From: Saprospiraceae bacterium
Lineage (GTDB): Bacteria > Bacteroidota > Bacteroidia > Chitinophagales > Saprospiraceae
Assembly (NCBI GenBank): GCA_027080725.1
Contig: JALWRC010000067.1
Coordinates: forward strand, 1-56,485
DNA: 56,485 nt
Direction: 5' to 3'
The first letter of the stretch is position 1. Each line of letters begins with the position of its first letter. The position numbers and the translations under genes are program-made. A model generated the notes under the pieces. The model saw nothing but the letters and a program-made list of their open reading frames with translations. It ran no database searches and had not been told where the DNA came from. Positions 28,065-36,213 of the stretch are shown piece after piece.

Positions 28065-31000
28065 AAGCTCCAGACGCTCCCACTTGGCATCGACCACTTC
28101 CTGAGCCCCTTTGAGCAAGGTCTCTGCAAGTTCTTTGTTCTGTTTGATGACGCGAGTAAAGCGGGCCTCGTTGTACATAAAATCAGATACCGGGATACTG
28201 GGAGCCTTGCTATCCAACTTAAAGCGCTTACCCTTAGGATTGGCGGGGTTGTAGCGGAACAAGGGCCAATAACCGGATTCAACGGCCAATTTCTGGTGCT
28301 TAACTCCATCGCCCATATCGTAGCCGTGCTCGATACAGTGCGAATACGCAATAATCAACGAAGGTCCGTCAAATGCAGCGGCCTCCTGCAGCGCCCGGAG
28401 TGTTTGCATATCCTTAGCCCCTATCGCGATCTGTGCGACATAGACATCCCCATAAGCCAGAGCTTGCAATGCCAAATCTTTTTTGGGAGATCGCTTTCCG
28501 GACATCGAGAACTTTGCGCTGGCGGCCATCGGAGTCGCTTTGGAAGTCTGTCCACCGGTATTGGAATACACCTCCGTATCCATCACGAGAATATTGATGT
28601 TTTCTCCCGAGGAAATGGCGTGGTCCAGCCCACCATAACCGATATCATAGGCCCATCCGTCTCCCCCGAATATCCACACATCCTTCCTTCGGAGGTAGTC
28701 CGACATATGTCGGAGTCGCTTAGCAGCCGGATTGTCTTTTATCGTCTTAAGAACGGATTTGAGTTCCTCGATGGCTTCGATTTTATCCCGCTTCTCCTTT
28801 TCGTCGAGAGAATCCACCGCCAGTAACCTTTCCATTAATGCGGGGTCAATCTCGTCCTTCAGACTATTGAGCAACTGTCTGGCGGTCTGCTCCTTTTGAG
28901 TCAATGCCAGGCGCATTCCCAGGCCGTATTCGGCATTGTCTTCAAACAGGGAATTCGCCCATGCAGGGCCCCTACCCTCTGCATTGGTTTTGTAGGGAGT
29001 CGTCGGCAAGTTCCCTCCGTATATGGAAGAACAACCGGTCGCATTGGCGATTAATATACTATCTCCGTAGAGCTGAGTAATCAACTTGATATAAGGCGTC
29101 TCCCCGCATCCCGGGCAAGCACCGGAAAACTCAAACAAGGGCTCGAGGAATTGAGAGCCTTTGACATTGGTCGGGAGGAGGGTGCGGTCGTAATTAGGGA
29201 GGTCTATGAAATAGTCCCATCTCTTGTCTTCGACTTCCTCTACTTCCGCCTTAGGCACCATATTAATCGATTTGTAGCCGGCGACCTCTTTGCTTTCTGC
29301 CGGACAGATTTCGACACAGAGGTTGCAGCCGGTACAGTCTTCCGGAGAGACCTGCAGCAGATAAGATTCATCCGGGGACAAAAACGGTTTTCCCTTGGCG
29401 GGGAGGTATTTGATATCTACCGGAGGATTGTCCAGCAGCTCGTTGGTCACCACCTTGGATCGAATCGCGGCATGTGGGCAGATGTTGACACATTTATTGC
29501 ATTGGATGCAAAGGGACTCGTCCCAAACAGGGATAAAATCGGCAATGCCGCGCTTCTCATACTGGGAAGTTCCCATCGGGAAGGTCCCATCCGGCATGAA
29601 AGCACTCACCGGCAAGGCATCCCCTTCACCGGCAAGGATTTTGCCCAAGACATTCTTGGCGTAATCGGTTGCATTGGCCGTCATGACCGGACGAAGGGGC
29701 ATCTCACTGGTCACTTCCTTGGGGTAGTCCACTTGCTGGAGACTATCTAGCGCCTTATCTACCGCGTTGAAGTTCATTTGGACGATAGCGTCCCCTTTGT
29801 GGGAGTAGGATTTGACGATGGCCTGCTTGATCCGCTCGATGGCCTCTTCCCGCGGCAAAATACCGGAGATGGCAAAAAAGGCGGTCTGAAGGATGGTATT
29901 GGTCCTACGGCCCAGTTTAGCGGCAAGTGCCGCTTTGGAGGCATCTATTACATAAAACTGAATATCATTATCCACGATATGTTTCTGAAGTATCATGGGC
30001 AGCTCATCCCAGATTTCGTCCTTGTCAAAGGGCGCATTGAGCAAGAAGGTCCCACCCTTCTTTATACGAGAGGTCACATCAAACTTGTATATAAAATTGA
30101 ACTGATGGCAAGCGACAAAATCGGCCTTGTTAATGAGGTAACTCGAGTAAATGGGTTCAGGCCCAAATCGCAAGTGCGACGTCGTCATCGCTCCGGCCTT
30201 TTTGGAGTCATAGACAAAATATCCTTGGATATAATTGTCTGTAGTTTGGCCTATAATCTTTATCGAGTTCTTATTGGCACTAACCGTACCATCCGAGCCC
30301 AATCCGTAGAACATGCAATTGTAGGTCGATTTGCGGGTATTGAATACCGGATCATAAGACAAGCTCGTATAGGTTACGTCATCGTTAATACCGACGGTAA
30401 AATGATTTTTTGGGGTCTCCTTTGCCAGCTCGTCATAAACGCCCTTGACCATGGCGGGGGTAAACTCCTTGGAAGACAGCCCATATCGACCTCCTACGAT
30501 CTTTGGCATCGGTCGGCCCGCTTCGACGTAGGCTGCGACGACATCCATATAGAGCGGCTCGCCTACACTTCCGGACTCCTTCGTGCGGTCCAATACGGCG
30601 ATGGAACGCACGGTCTCAGGCATTTGCTCCATAAAGTGATCGATAGAAAATGGACGATACAAACGGACAAAGAGCGCACCGATCTTCTCTCCTTTCTCAG
30701 AGAGCGTCTCGACCACTTCTCGAACGGGACCTTCTCCCGACCCCATAATAACGATTACACGTTCCGCTTCAGGATGGCCGATGTAATAATGCAAGCTGTA
30801 TGGTCTGCCCGTATGCTGATAAAACTCGTCCATAACCTCCTGCACAATCCCGGGCACAGCATCGTAATACTTATTGGCGGCTTCTCTTGCCTGGAAGAAT
30901 ACATCCGGATTTTGCGAAGTACCGCGTATGACGGGCCTATCCGGATCCAGTGACCGGTCTTTGTGCGCCATAATGAGTTCCTCAGGCATCATTTCCTTGA

Positions 31001-31577
31001 TAATATCATCGGAGATGGCATCGATCTTTGCAATTTCATGCGAGGTTCTAAAGCCGTCAAATACATTGAGCATAGGAACGCGCGACTTGAGTGTCGCGAC
31101 CTGGGCAATCAGAGAAAAATCATAGGCCTCCTGCACCGACCCTCCAAACAACATCGCAAATCCGGTCTGCCTCGTAGCCATGACGTCAGAATGGTCGCCA
31201 AAAATGGATAAGGCATGGGTAGCAATGGTTCTCGCTGCCACATGAATGACCGCCGGCAACAATTCGCCCGCCATTTTATACATATTCGGAATCATGAGAA
31301 GCAAGCCCTGTGAAGCGGTAAAGGTCGTCGTCAGCGCCCCGCCCTGCAGCGAACCATGCACCGCTCCGGCTGCTCCGGCCTCGCTCTGCATCTCGATAAT
31401 ACGCGGGACTCCGCCCCAGATATTGGTCATACCATTGGAGCTAAATACATCCACATGTTCTCCCATCGGCGATGCCGGGGTAATCGGATAAATCGCGCAA
31501 ACTTCATTGGTTTTGTGTGCCATTCTCGCCACAGCTTCGTTGGCGTCACAGATTAATTTTGGATTCTTCTTTGCCAT
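28050..31577 (-). CDS. nifJ: Pyruvate:ferredoxin (flavodoxin) oxidoreductase
   Basis: A single-chain homodimeric PFOR of 1175 residues, the usual length. It oxidises pyruvate and CoA to acetyl-CoA and CO2 and reduces ferredoxin or flavodoxin in the cytoplasm. Domains run in the expected order: N-terminal pyruvate-binding domain (about 1-250, YPITPASPMGEHVD), domains II-III, and a two-cluster ferredoxin insert (CIQCNKCVNICPHAAI and CTGCNLCVEICPAES). The C-terminal thiamine diphosphate domain has ACPGCGETPYIKL, ATGCSSIYGGN and GGDGWAYDIGYGGLDH. A fourth cluster is bound by scattered Cys residues (including the CPGC pair). An oxygen-sensitive enzyme of this kind suggests a facultative or micro-oxic lifestyle. 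Reduced ferredoxin is one possible electron source for the conduit at 41-54 kb (inference). Confidence 0.97.
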   Translation of the reverse strand: MAKKNPKLICDANEAVARMAHKTNEVCAIYPITPASPMGEHVDVFSSNGMTNIWGGVPRIIEMQSEAGAAGAVHGSLQGGALTTTFTASQGLLLMIPNMYKMAGELLPAVIHVAARTIATHALSIFGDHSDVMATRQTGFAMLFGGSVQEAYDFSLIAQVATLKSRVPMLNVFDGFRTSHEIAKIDAISDDIIKEMMPEELIMAHKDRSLDPDRPVIRGTSQNPDVFFQAREAANKYYDAVPGIVQEVMDEFYQHTGRPYSLHYYIGHPEAERVIVIMGSGEGPVREVVETLSEKGEKIGALFVRLYRPFSIDHFMEQMPETVRSIAVLDRTKESGSVGEPLYMDVVAAYVEAGRPMPKIVGGRYGLSSKEFTPAMVKGVYDELAKETPKNHFTVGINDDVTYTSLSYDPVFNTRKSTYNCMFYGLGSDGTVSANKNSIKIIGQTTDNYIQGYFVYDSKKAGAMTTSHLRFGPEPIYSSYLINKADFVACHQFNFIYKFDVTSRIKKGGTFLLNAPFDKDEIWDELPMILQKHIVDNDIQFYVIDASKAALAAKLGRRTNTILQTAFFAISGILPREEAIERIKQAIVKSYSHKGDAIVQMNFNAVDKALDSLQQVDYPKEVTSEMPLRPVMTANATDYAKNVLGKILAGEGDALPVSAFMPDGTFPMGTSQYEKRGIADFIPVWDESLCIQCNKCVNICPHAAIRSKVVTNELLDNPPVDIKYLPAKGKPFLSPDESYLLQVSPEDCTGCNLCVEICPAESKEVAGYKSINMVPKAEVEEVEDKRWDYFIDLPNYDRTLLPTNVKGSQFLEPLFEFSGACPGCGETPYIKLITQLYGDSILIANATGCSSIYGGNLPTTPYKTNAEGRGPAWANSLFEDNAEYGLGMRLALTQKEQTARQLLNSLKDEIDPALMERLLAVDSLDEKEKRDKIEAIEELKSVLKTIKDNPAAKRLRHMSDYLRRKDVWIFGGDGWAYDIGYGGLDHAISSGENINILVMDTEVYSNTGGQTSKATPMAASAKFSMSGKRSPKKDLALQALAYGDVYVAQIAIGAKDMQTLRALQEAAAFDGPSLIIAYSHCIEHGYDMGDGVKHQKLAVESGYWPLFRYNPANPKGKRFKLDSKAPSIPVSDFMYNEARFTRVIKQNKELAETLLKGAQEVVDAKWERLELFGKV

Positions 31578-32032
31578 GATTTTTTATTTATTTCTTTAAT
31601 TTTCCTTCTCCTGTTAATTAATAATCACAAGTAAATTCCCCGCGATTTCATACCTAAAATGGCCTTCTCCGAGTCTCATCAAACCATTTCGCAAATAGAA
31701 ATCAACACATATGGATTATTACTCATATATTAGTTGCTGTAATTCCAAATATTACACCAACAACCTATTACTAACAGCGAATAAATTTATATCGGAAAGG
31801 ATATATAGCAATTGATAAATGTCAGTTTTTTTACTGATTATTACCGCTAAAATCATGACGGGAGGCATTGTGTACCTCCCCCCATGAAGCGCGTTGCAAA
31901 AGGGACGGGGCAATACGGGGTGGATGCTTCTGCAAGAGACAGAGCGTGTTGTAACCGGCAAAGGGGATATATTGGTATCAGGTAGAGGATAGCGGGTACG
32001 GGGTATTAAAGCCCACAGATAAAGTACAGCGG
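31578..32032. other. Gene-free stretch between recQ and nifJ
   Basis: 455 bases. It holds the nifJ leader, with a GTATGAAATCG copy at 31643 (minus), and a GGGAGG…CCTCCC hairpin at 31860-31880 that may end recQ transcription. A minus-strand frame of 94 codons here shows no protein-like features. Confidence 0.5.
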
Positions 32033-34162
32033 TCACTCCCCGCCGCTGATGCGTAGCCGCCGTTTGTACTCTGCCAGTCCGAGATAGATATCCGTGTATG
32101 CCACCCCGTTTTTGATTTCAGAGGCGAGCGCACCTACAGGGGTATCGACGCCCTCCCTTTCGATGGCTTCCAGGACTCTTTCGAGCATTTCGGGCCGGAT
32201 TAACTCCGCAAAATGCACCTCTTCCCCCCACTCATGTGCCAAGGCCAGATGGGAGATGATCGTCTGCACGGCCAAACCGCGTTCTTCCGCTATCTCCTCG
32301 ATAGTCTTGCCGGATTTATACTCCATAAAGCTAAGCAGTTGCGAACTTCTCCGGTCCTTGTGTTCCACCTTAAAGGCACGTATCACTTCCAAAAACGCGT
32401 TGCCAAACTTTTCATACTTAGCCGCACTCATCCCGGGCATCTCCCGCATCTGATCCACGTATGCAGGCCGCACTTCTGCCATCACTTGAAGATTGGCATC
32501 AGACAATACGGCGTATGGAGGGATGGCGTGTTCATCCGCCAACCGGGTGCGCACTTTATCCAGGGCAAAATACATATCATTGCGCATTCGCTCCTTTTTG
32601 GTGAGCTTTTTCTCCCTGGGAGCCGCTTTCTTCTTCACTTCGAAGGGCTGATATTTGACCAGGGAGACGGGTTTCTTATCAAACAACACCTTATGCCCCA
32701 GCTCCGTAATCTTCAGCTTTCGATGGTCTTTATAATCGATCTCAAACAATCCCTGGTGCAACATCTGCAGGAGGTATTGTTGCCACTCGTAATACCCCAA
32801 ATCCCGGCCTGCCCCAAAGGTCTTTATCTTATCGAACCCCTTTTCATACACTTCCCTTTTATGGGAGCCGCGCAAGACATCTATGAGCATCCCCACGGCT
32901 GCATTTTGACGTAAGCGATAGGAGGCGGACAATGCCTTTTGGGCGATAATCGTCCCATCCATCCTGGTCGGGGGATGCTTGCATATATCACAATTGCCGC
33001 AATCCTCCTCCAGATACTCATTGAAATAGCTCAACAAGATTTTCCTTCGACACGTCTGTGCCTCCGCGTACTGCTGCATGCGTTCCAACTTGGCCAATTG
33101 AATCTCGGGTTGCCCGCTGTCCATGGCAAAGGTCTTGAGCAGCATGACATCCCGAAAGCTATAAAACAGAACCGTATCGGCAGGAGCCCCATCTCTCCCC
33201 GCTCGTCCAATCTCCTGATAATACCCCTCGATGTTCTTCGGGAGATTGTAGTGGATAACAAAGCGCACATTGGACTTATCGATGCCCATCCCAAAGGCGA
33301 TGGTTGCACAAACAATTTGCACGCGGTCATGTATAAAATCATCCTGTGCCTTATCCCTGTCTGCACGGGACATCTTGGCGTGGTAATGCGTCGCATCAAA
33401 CCCCAACTCCTGCAATCTTTCAGCGACCTCCTCTGTCCCCTTTCGACTCAGACAATAAATAATCCCACTTTGGCCCTTGCGTTCCTGCAAAAACCGATAG
33501 ATGGCGTCGATACGCCTTTGACCCGGAAGAACGGCCAGGCTCAGGTTGGGGCGATCAAAAGAGGCCACAAAAACTTTGGGATCGACCAATCCGAGCTGCT
33601 GGATGATGTCTTCCCGGGTAACCCGGTCTGCAGTAGCCGTCAATGCCACGATTTGAGCCCCGGGAAAATGCTTACTGAGTGATTTGAGTTGGGTATATTC
33701 TTCACGGAAATCATGGCCCCACATGGAGATGCAATGGGCTTCATCAATAGCAAACATCGAGACCTTCGTGCGCTTCAAAAAATGGAGGGTATGCTCCATC
33801 AATAAGGTCTCCGGTGAGAGGTACAAGAGATCCAGAGCGCCCTTCGCCACCTGATCTATAATCTCCTGCTTTTCGCCGGAGGTCAGCATCGAATTGTAAA
33901 ACGCGGCAGAAATCCCATTGGCGCGCAAGGCGTCCACCTGATCCTTCATAAGCGAAATCAGCGGAGAGATAACGACCGCCATCCCCTCCATCAATAGCGC
34001 CGGTACTTGATAAATAATTGACTTCCCACCACCGGTGGGCATAATGACCACCACATTGTGTCCCTCCAGGATGGTACCGATAACAGATTCCTGGTTGGGC
34101 CAAAAAGAGTGGTAACCAAATTTTTCTTTGAGTACTTTCAGGGCATCATTTGTAGTATTCAT
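32033..34162 (-). CDS. recQ: ATP-dependent DNA helicase RecQ
   Basis: A 709-residue 3'-5' DNA helicase for recombinational repair and fork processing. The superfamily 2 core has Walker A PTGGGKS at about 42-48, the DEAHC box, the ALTATAD motif and QEIGRAGRDG (motif VI). The RQC zinc site follows (CRRKILLSYFNEYLEEDCGNCDICK), then the winged helix and an HRDC domain (about 520-600, RLADEHAIPPYAVLSDANL). A C-terminal helix-turn-helix-like extension ends the protein (GKTIEEIAEERGLAVQTIISHL), as in RecQ1-type proteins of the phylum. A consensus promoter (34167-34197) ends only about five bases before the ATG, so the mRNA may be leaderless. Confidence 0.97.
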   Translation of the reverse strand: MNTTNDALKVLKEKFGYHSFWPNQESVIGTILEGHNVVVIMPTGGGKSIIYQVPALLMEGMAVVISPLISLMKDQVDALRANGISAAFYNSMLTSGEKQEIIDQVAKGALDLLYLSPETLLMEHTLHFLKRTKVSMFAIDEAHCISMWGHDFREEYTQLKSLSKHFPGAQIVALTATADRVTREDIIQQLGLVDPKVFVASFDRPNLSLAVLPGQRRIDAIYRFLQERKGQSGIIYCLSRKGTEEVAERLQELGFDATHYHAKMSRADRDKAQDDFIHDRVQIVCATIAFGMGIDKSNVRFVIHYNLPKNIEGYYQEIGRAGRDGAPADTVLFYSFRDVMLLKTFAMDSGQPEIQLAKLERMQQYAEAQTCRRKILLSYFNEYLEEDCGNCDICKHPPTRMDGTIIAQKALSASYRLRQNAAVGMLIDVLRGSHKREVYEKGFDKIKTFGAGRDLGYYEWQQYLLQMLHQGLFEIDYKDHRKLKITELGHKVLFDKKPVSLVKYQPFEVKKKAAPREKKLTKKERMRNDMYFALDKVRTRLADEHAIPPYAVLSDANLQVMAEVRPAYVDQMREMPGMSAAKYEKFGNAFLEVIRAFKVEHKDRRSSQLLSFMEYKSGKTIEEIAEERGLAVQTIISHLALAHEWGEEVHFAELIRPEMLERVLEAIEREGVDTPVGALASEIKNGVAYTDIYLGLAEYKRRLRISGGE

Positions 34163-34166
34163 AGCC

Positions 34167-34197
34167 CAAAGTTATACATTACCAAGAGGACAACAAA
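34167..34197 (-). promoter_or_regulatory. recQ promoter (TTTG-N19-TAACTTTG)
   Basis: On the minus strand TAACTTTG occupies 34167-34174 and a TTTG lies 19 bases upstream. The -7 box ends five bases before the recQ ATG, implying a very short or absent leader. The upstream part overlaps the end of the PhnA-domain gene region. Confidence 0.65.
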
Positions 34198-34201
34198 AAA
34201 A

Positions 34202-34774
34202 TCATTTGATTTTTTTGACAAACTTCGTCAAAATAACGATGCGTTGCCCATCCACCTTCCCTTCAATTTGCTCTGCATTGTCTGCGACGAGGGAAATACG
34301 ACGGACGGCCACCCCGCGCTTAGCGGTGAAGTTGGCCCCCTTGACCACCAAGTCTTTGATGAGCGTCACGGTATCCCCTGCTTGAAGAACATTGCCATTG
34401 CTATCCTTATGGACGACTTTCGCATCCTCGTTTCCGCCTTCCTCTGCCCATTTTCTCGTCTCTTCCTCCATATACATCATCTCCAACAAATCGGCGGGCC
34501 ACCCTTCCGCCCGAAGCCGGTTCAGCATTCTCCATGCTACGACTTGCACCGCGGGCACTTCACTCCACATACTTTCATTGAGACATCGCCAGTGATTGGG
34601 GGCGACCTTATCCGGATCCTTCAATTGCTCCCGGCACGTTCCACAGGTCATCACACACTCTTCCGCCGCCTCTCCGCTTTTAGGGCCGACGATATACACA
34701 TCCGGCGCTTCATCACTCCCACACAGTTCACAGCAGTGATTACTTCTCTGCAACAATTCGTCTCTGACACTCAT
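34202..34774 (-). CDS. PhnA-domain (YjdM-like) zinc-ribbon protein
   Basis: 190 residues. The N-terminal part carries two CxxC pairs (CCELCGS at about 14-20 and MTCGTCREQL at about 43-52), a zinc-ribbon or HNH-like metal site. The C-terminal 75 residues match the PhnA domain (GNVLQAGDTVTLIKDLVVKG … KVDGQRIVILTKFVKK). The family is named after an E. coli gene near the phosphonate operon, but it is not a phosphonatase and its role is unclear. It begins four bases after the cupin gene ends, so it is co-transcribed with the cupin and probably with the secreted protein at 35095. No phn genes are near. Confidence 0.88.
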   Translation of the reverse strand: MSVRDELLQRSNHCCELCGSDEAPDVYIVGPKSGEAAEECVMTCGTCREQLKDPDKVAPNHWRCLNESMWSEVPAVQVVAWRMLNRLRAEGWPADLLEMMYMEEETRKWAEEGGNEDAKVVHKDSNGNVLQAGDTVTLIKDLVVKGANFTAKRGVAVRRISLVADNAEQIEGKVDGQRIVILTKFVKKIK

Positions 34775-34778
34775 AGTC

Positions 34779-35066
34779 TTATTTTATTAGTATGAAATGG
34801 CTGATTTTTTGGGCTCGGATCCAATGCTTCACATCAGGGGTAATGTGCACTATATCTCCCCCCTTCATCGACACTTTCAATCCCTCTACATTTTCAAATA
34901 CCGCCTCTCCTTCCACACAAATTAAGAGGGCAGGTACGGTGGTGACATGTTCTTTCAATAATCCTCCTTCATCTATCTGTAGTGATATCACCTTTCCTTC
35001 TTCCGCCTTGAAAATAGCTTTGGTAGATACCGGTTTTCCGGCCGGATGTAGTTCTTTTAGATTCAT
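34779..35066 (-). CDS. Small single-domain cupin
   Basis: 95 residues from the ATG at 35066. A start 12 codons earlier is possible but adds a segment unlike the family. The frame reads as one conserved-barrel cupin, with EGKVISLQIDEGGLLKEHVTTVPALLICVEGEAVF (motif 1, with one His) and MKGGDIVHITPDVKHWIRA (motif 2, with PDVKHW). Such short cupins bind small ligands or metals. Middle gene of a three-gene run (35520 to 34202). The last codons contain, on the opposite strand, a copy of GTATGAAATGG (34790-34800). Confidence 0.85.
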   Translation of the reverse strand: MNLKELHPAGKPVSTKAIFKAEEGKVISLQIDEGGLLKEHVTTVPALLICVEGEAVFENVEGLKVSMKGGDIVHITPDVKHWIRAQKISHFILIK

Positions 35067-35094
35067 AGTCTTCAATTTAGTGTATGCTAGAAAA

Positions 35095-35520
35095 CTATTC
35101 AAAATATACGTTAAATACCCGCAAAGCCGCCAACAGATTCCGGTAACTCTCCTCCTTGAGATAATCGTTGGGACTGTCCTTCAATTCCCCCACCAAGTCC
35201 ATGTACGGGACCAACCATTTGTGCAAGGCATCGTGTGCAGGCCCGGACATCGTGCATCCTGCGACTAAGGCATTGATGTCCTTTGACAAGGCATCACCCA
35301 GGGAGGCATATTCTCTATCCTTGACCTTTTCTTGCCCTTTGATTCGCTCCTCCATTCTCCGGAGAACCACCATCATGTCCTTATCGACTTTCCATTTGGA
35401 ACCCGCATTGAGCGAGAGCGCATACGGGTGTCTCTTCAGAATATCCTCCGTACTTTGCCCTTGGGCAAACAGTCCAATAGTCCAAAACATGAACATCATA
35501 ACCGTGACCAACAATTTCAT
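35095..35520 (-). CDS. Small secreted protein of unknown function
   Basis: 141 residues from the ATG at 35520, where a signal peptide begins (MKLLVTVMMFMFWTIGLFAQGQS). An in-frame start 17 codons upstream would bury it. The mature part is helical and charged (RRMEERIKGQEKVKDREYASLGDALSKDINALVAGCTM), with one Cys and a His/Trp pair (DALHKWLVPYMDLVGELKDS). The helical arrangement and GPAHDALHKWL recall small periplasmic four-helix proteins, but I cannot name a family. It ends 28 bases before the cupin start and probably leads that operon. Confidence 0.7.
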   Translation of the reverse strand: MKLLVTVMMFMFWTIGLFAQGQSTEDILKRHPYALSLNAGSKWKVDKDMMVVLRRMEERIKGQEKVKDREYASLGDALSKDINALVAGCTMSGPAHDALHKWLVPYMDLVGELKDSPNDYLKEESYRNLLAALRVFNVYFE

Positions 35521-36213
35521 CTGTTTATCATTTTTGTATGAAAAGACAACAAAATATTCAGGAACTCGCATGATTTTTATTAATCACGCCCTTGTGTATA
35601 TATTATGATTAATAAAATTCATGATCAATTTATCCCAATTCTTTAATGGAGACCGCACACAAAGGTACACATATCTTGGCAATACAATGGCACTTTCAGG
35701 CAATAGTGTGTATTACAAACAGCACTAAGCCAAGATATCGGGTTAGCGGTTCTTCCTCCCTTTGGGCCGGCTTGAGGGTCTTCCTACTTCGCCACCAGAT
35801 TCCCGGTCCGGCTCCTCTGTCATGCCGGCAGAAGCCCGCCCCCGCAACTGACGAAGGAAGCCCCTTGAGCAGAGATTGGCATAGTGCTCTGTGCAAAGAT
35901 TCACTATCCTGATAACCCCGTTTTTTCCTCTGACTCATGCATACACTCTTCAGGGTGAAACGCGACAAACGGTCAAACCCCTCCCAAGAATAGAGATAAT
36001 TTCCAAATCCCCCCTTGGAGGATATTATCAACACTCCCGTTTAACCGCACTACATTCACAGAAAAACAGCTATGTTTAGTACTACATGCACTTTCTTCCC
36101 AACTCAAAGGTGTCTGCAAGAAAACGCTTCAAAAGTGGAGCATTTTCTTGCAGACACCTCAATATTCTACCATTTCATACCATAAAATCTATATGGATAT
36201 GAACATGAAGTGG
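35521..36213. other. 690-base spacer with a diverged repeat and a long hairpin
   Basis: Contains GTGTGTATTACAAA at about 35706 followed by sequence loosely resembling the block at 54300-54420. It also holds the long hairpin at 36109-36158 and GTATGAAATGG at 36170 (minus). No gene is supported. Confidence 0.5.
36109..36158 (-). terminator. 16-bp perfect hairpin downstream of the peroxidase gene
   Basis: 36109-36124 and 36143-36158 are perfect complements of 16 bases (GGTGTCTGCAAGAAAA). The 18-base loop can form a further GCTTC/GGAGC stem. It lies 55 bases past the peroxidase stop. The following T content on the minus strand is modest, so a role in 3' mRNA stability is also possible. Confidence 0.6.

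Noticed and set aside
27998-28351. Upstream extension of the DUF302-like gene by 118 codons
   Set aside because: It lies within nifJ in another frame, has no domain, and a signal peptide starts at 27997.
31752-32036. 94-codon frame downstream of recQ
   Set aside because: Low-complexity composition, no signal or domain, and overlap with the recQ end.
34202-34774. Phosphonate use locus
   Set aside because: PhnA-domain proteins are not phosphonatases, and no phn genes are nearby.
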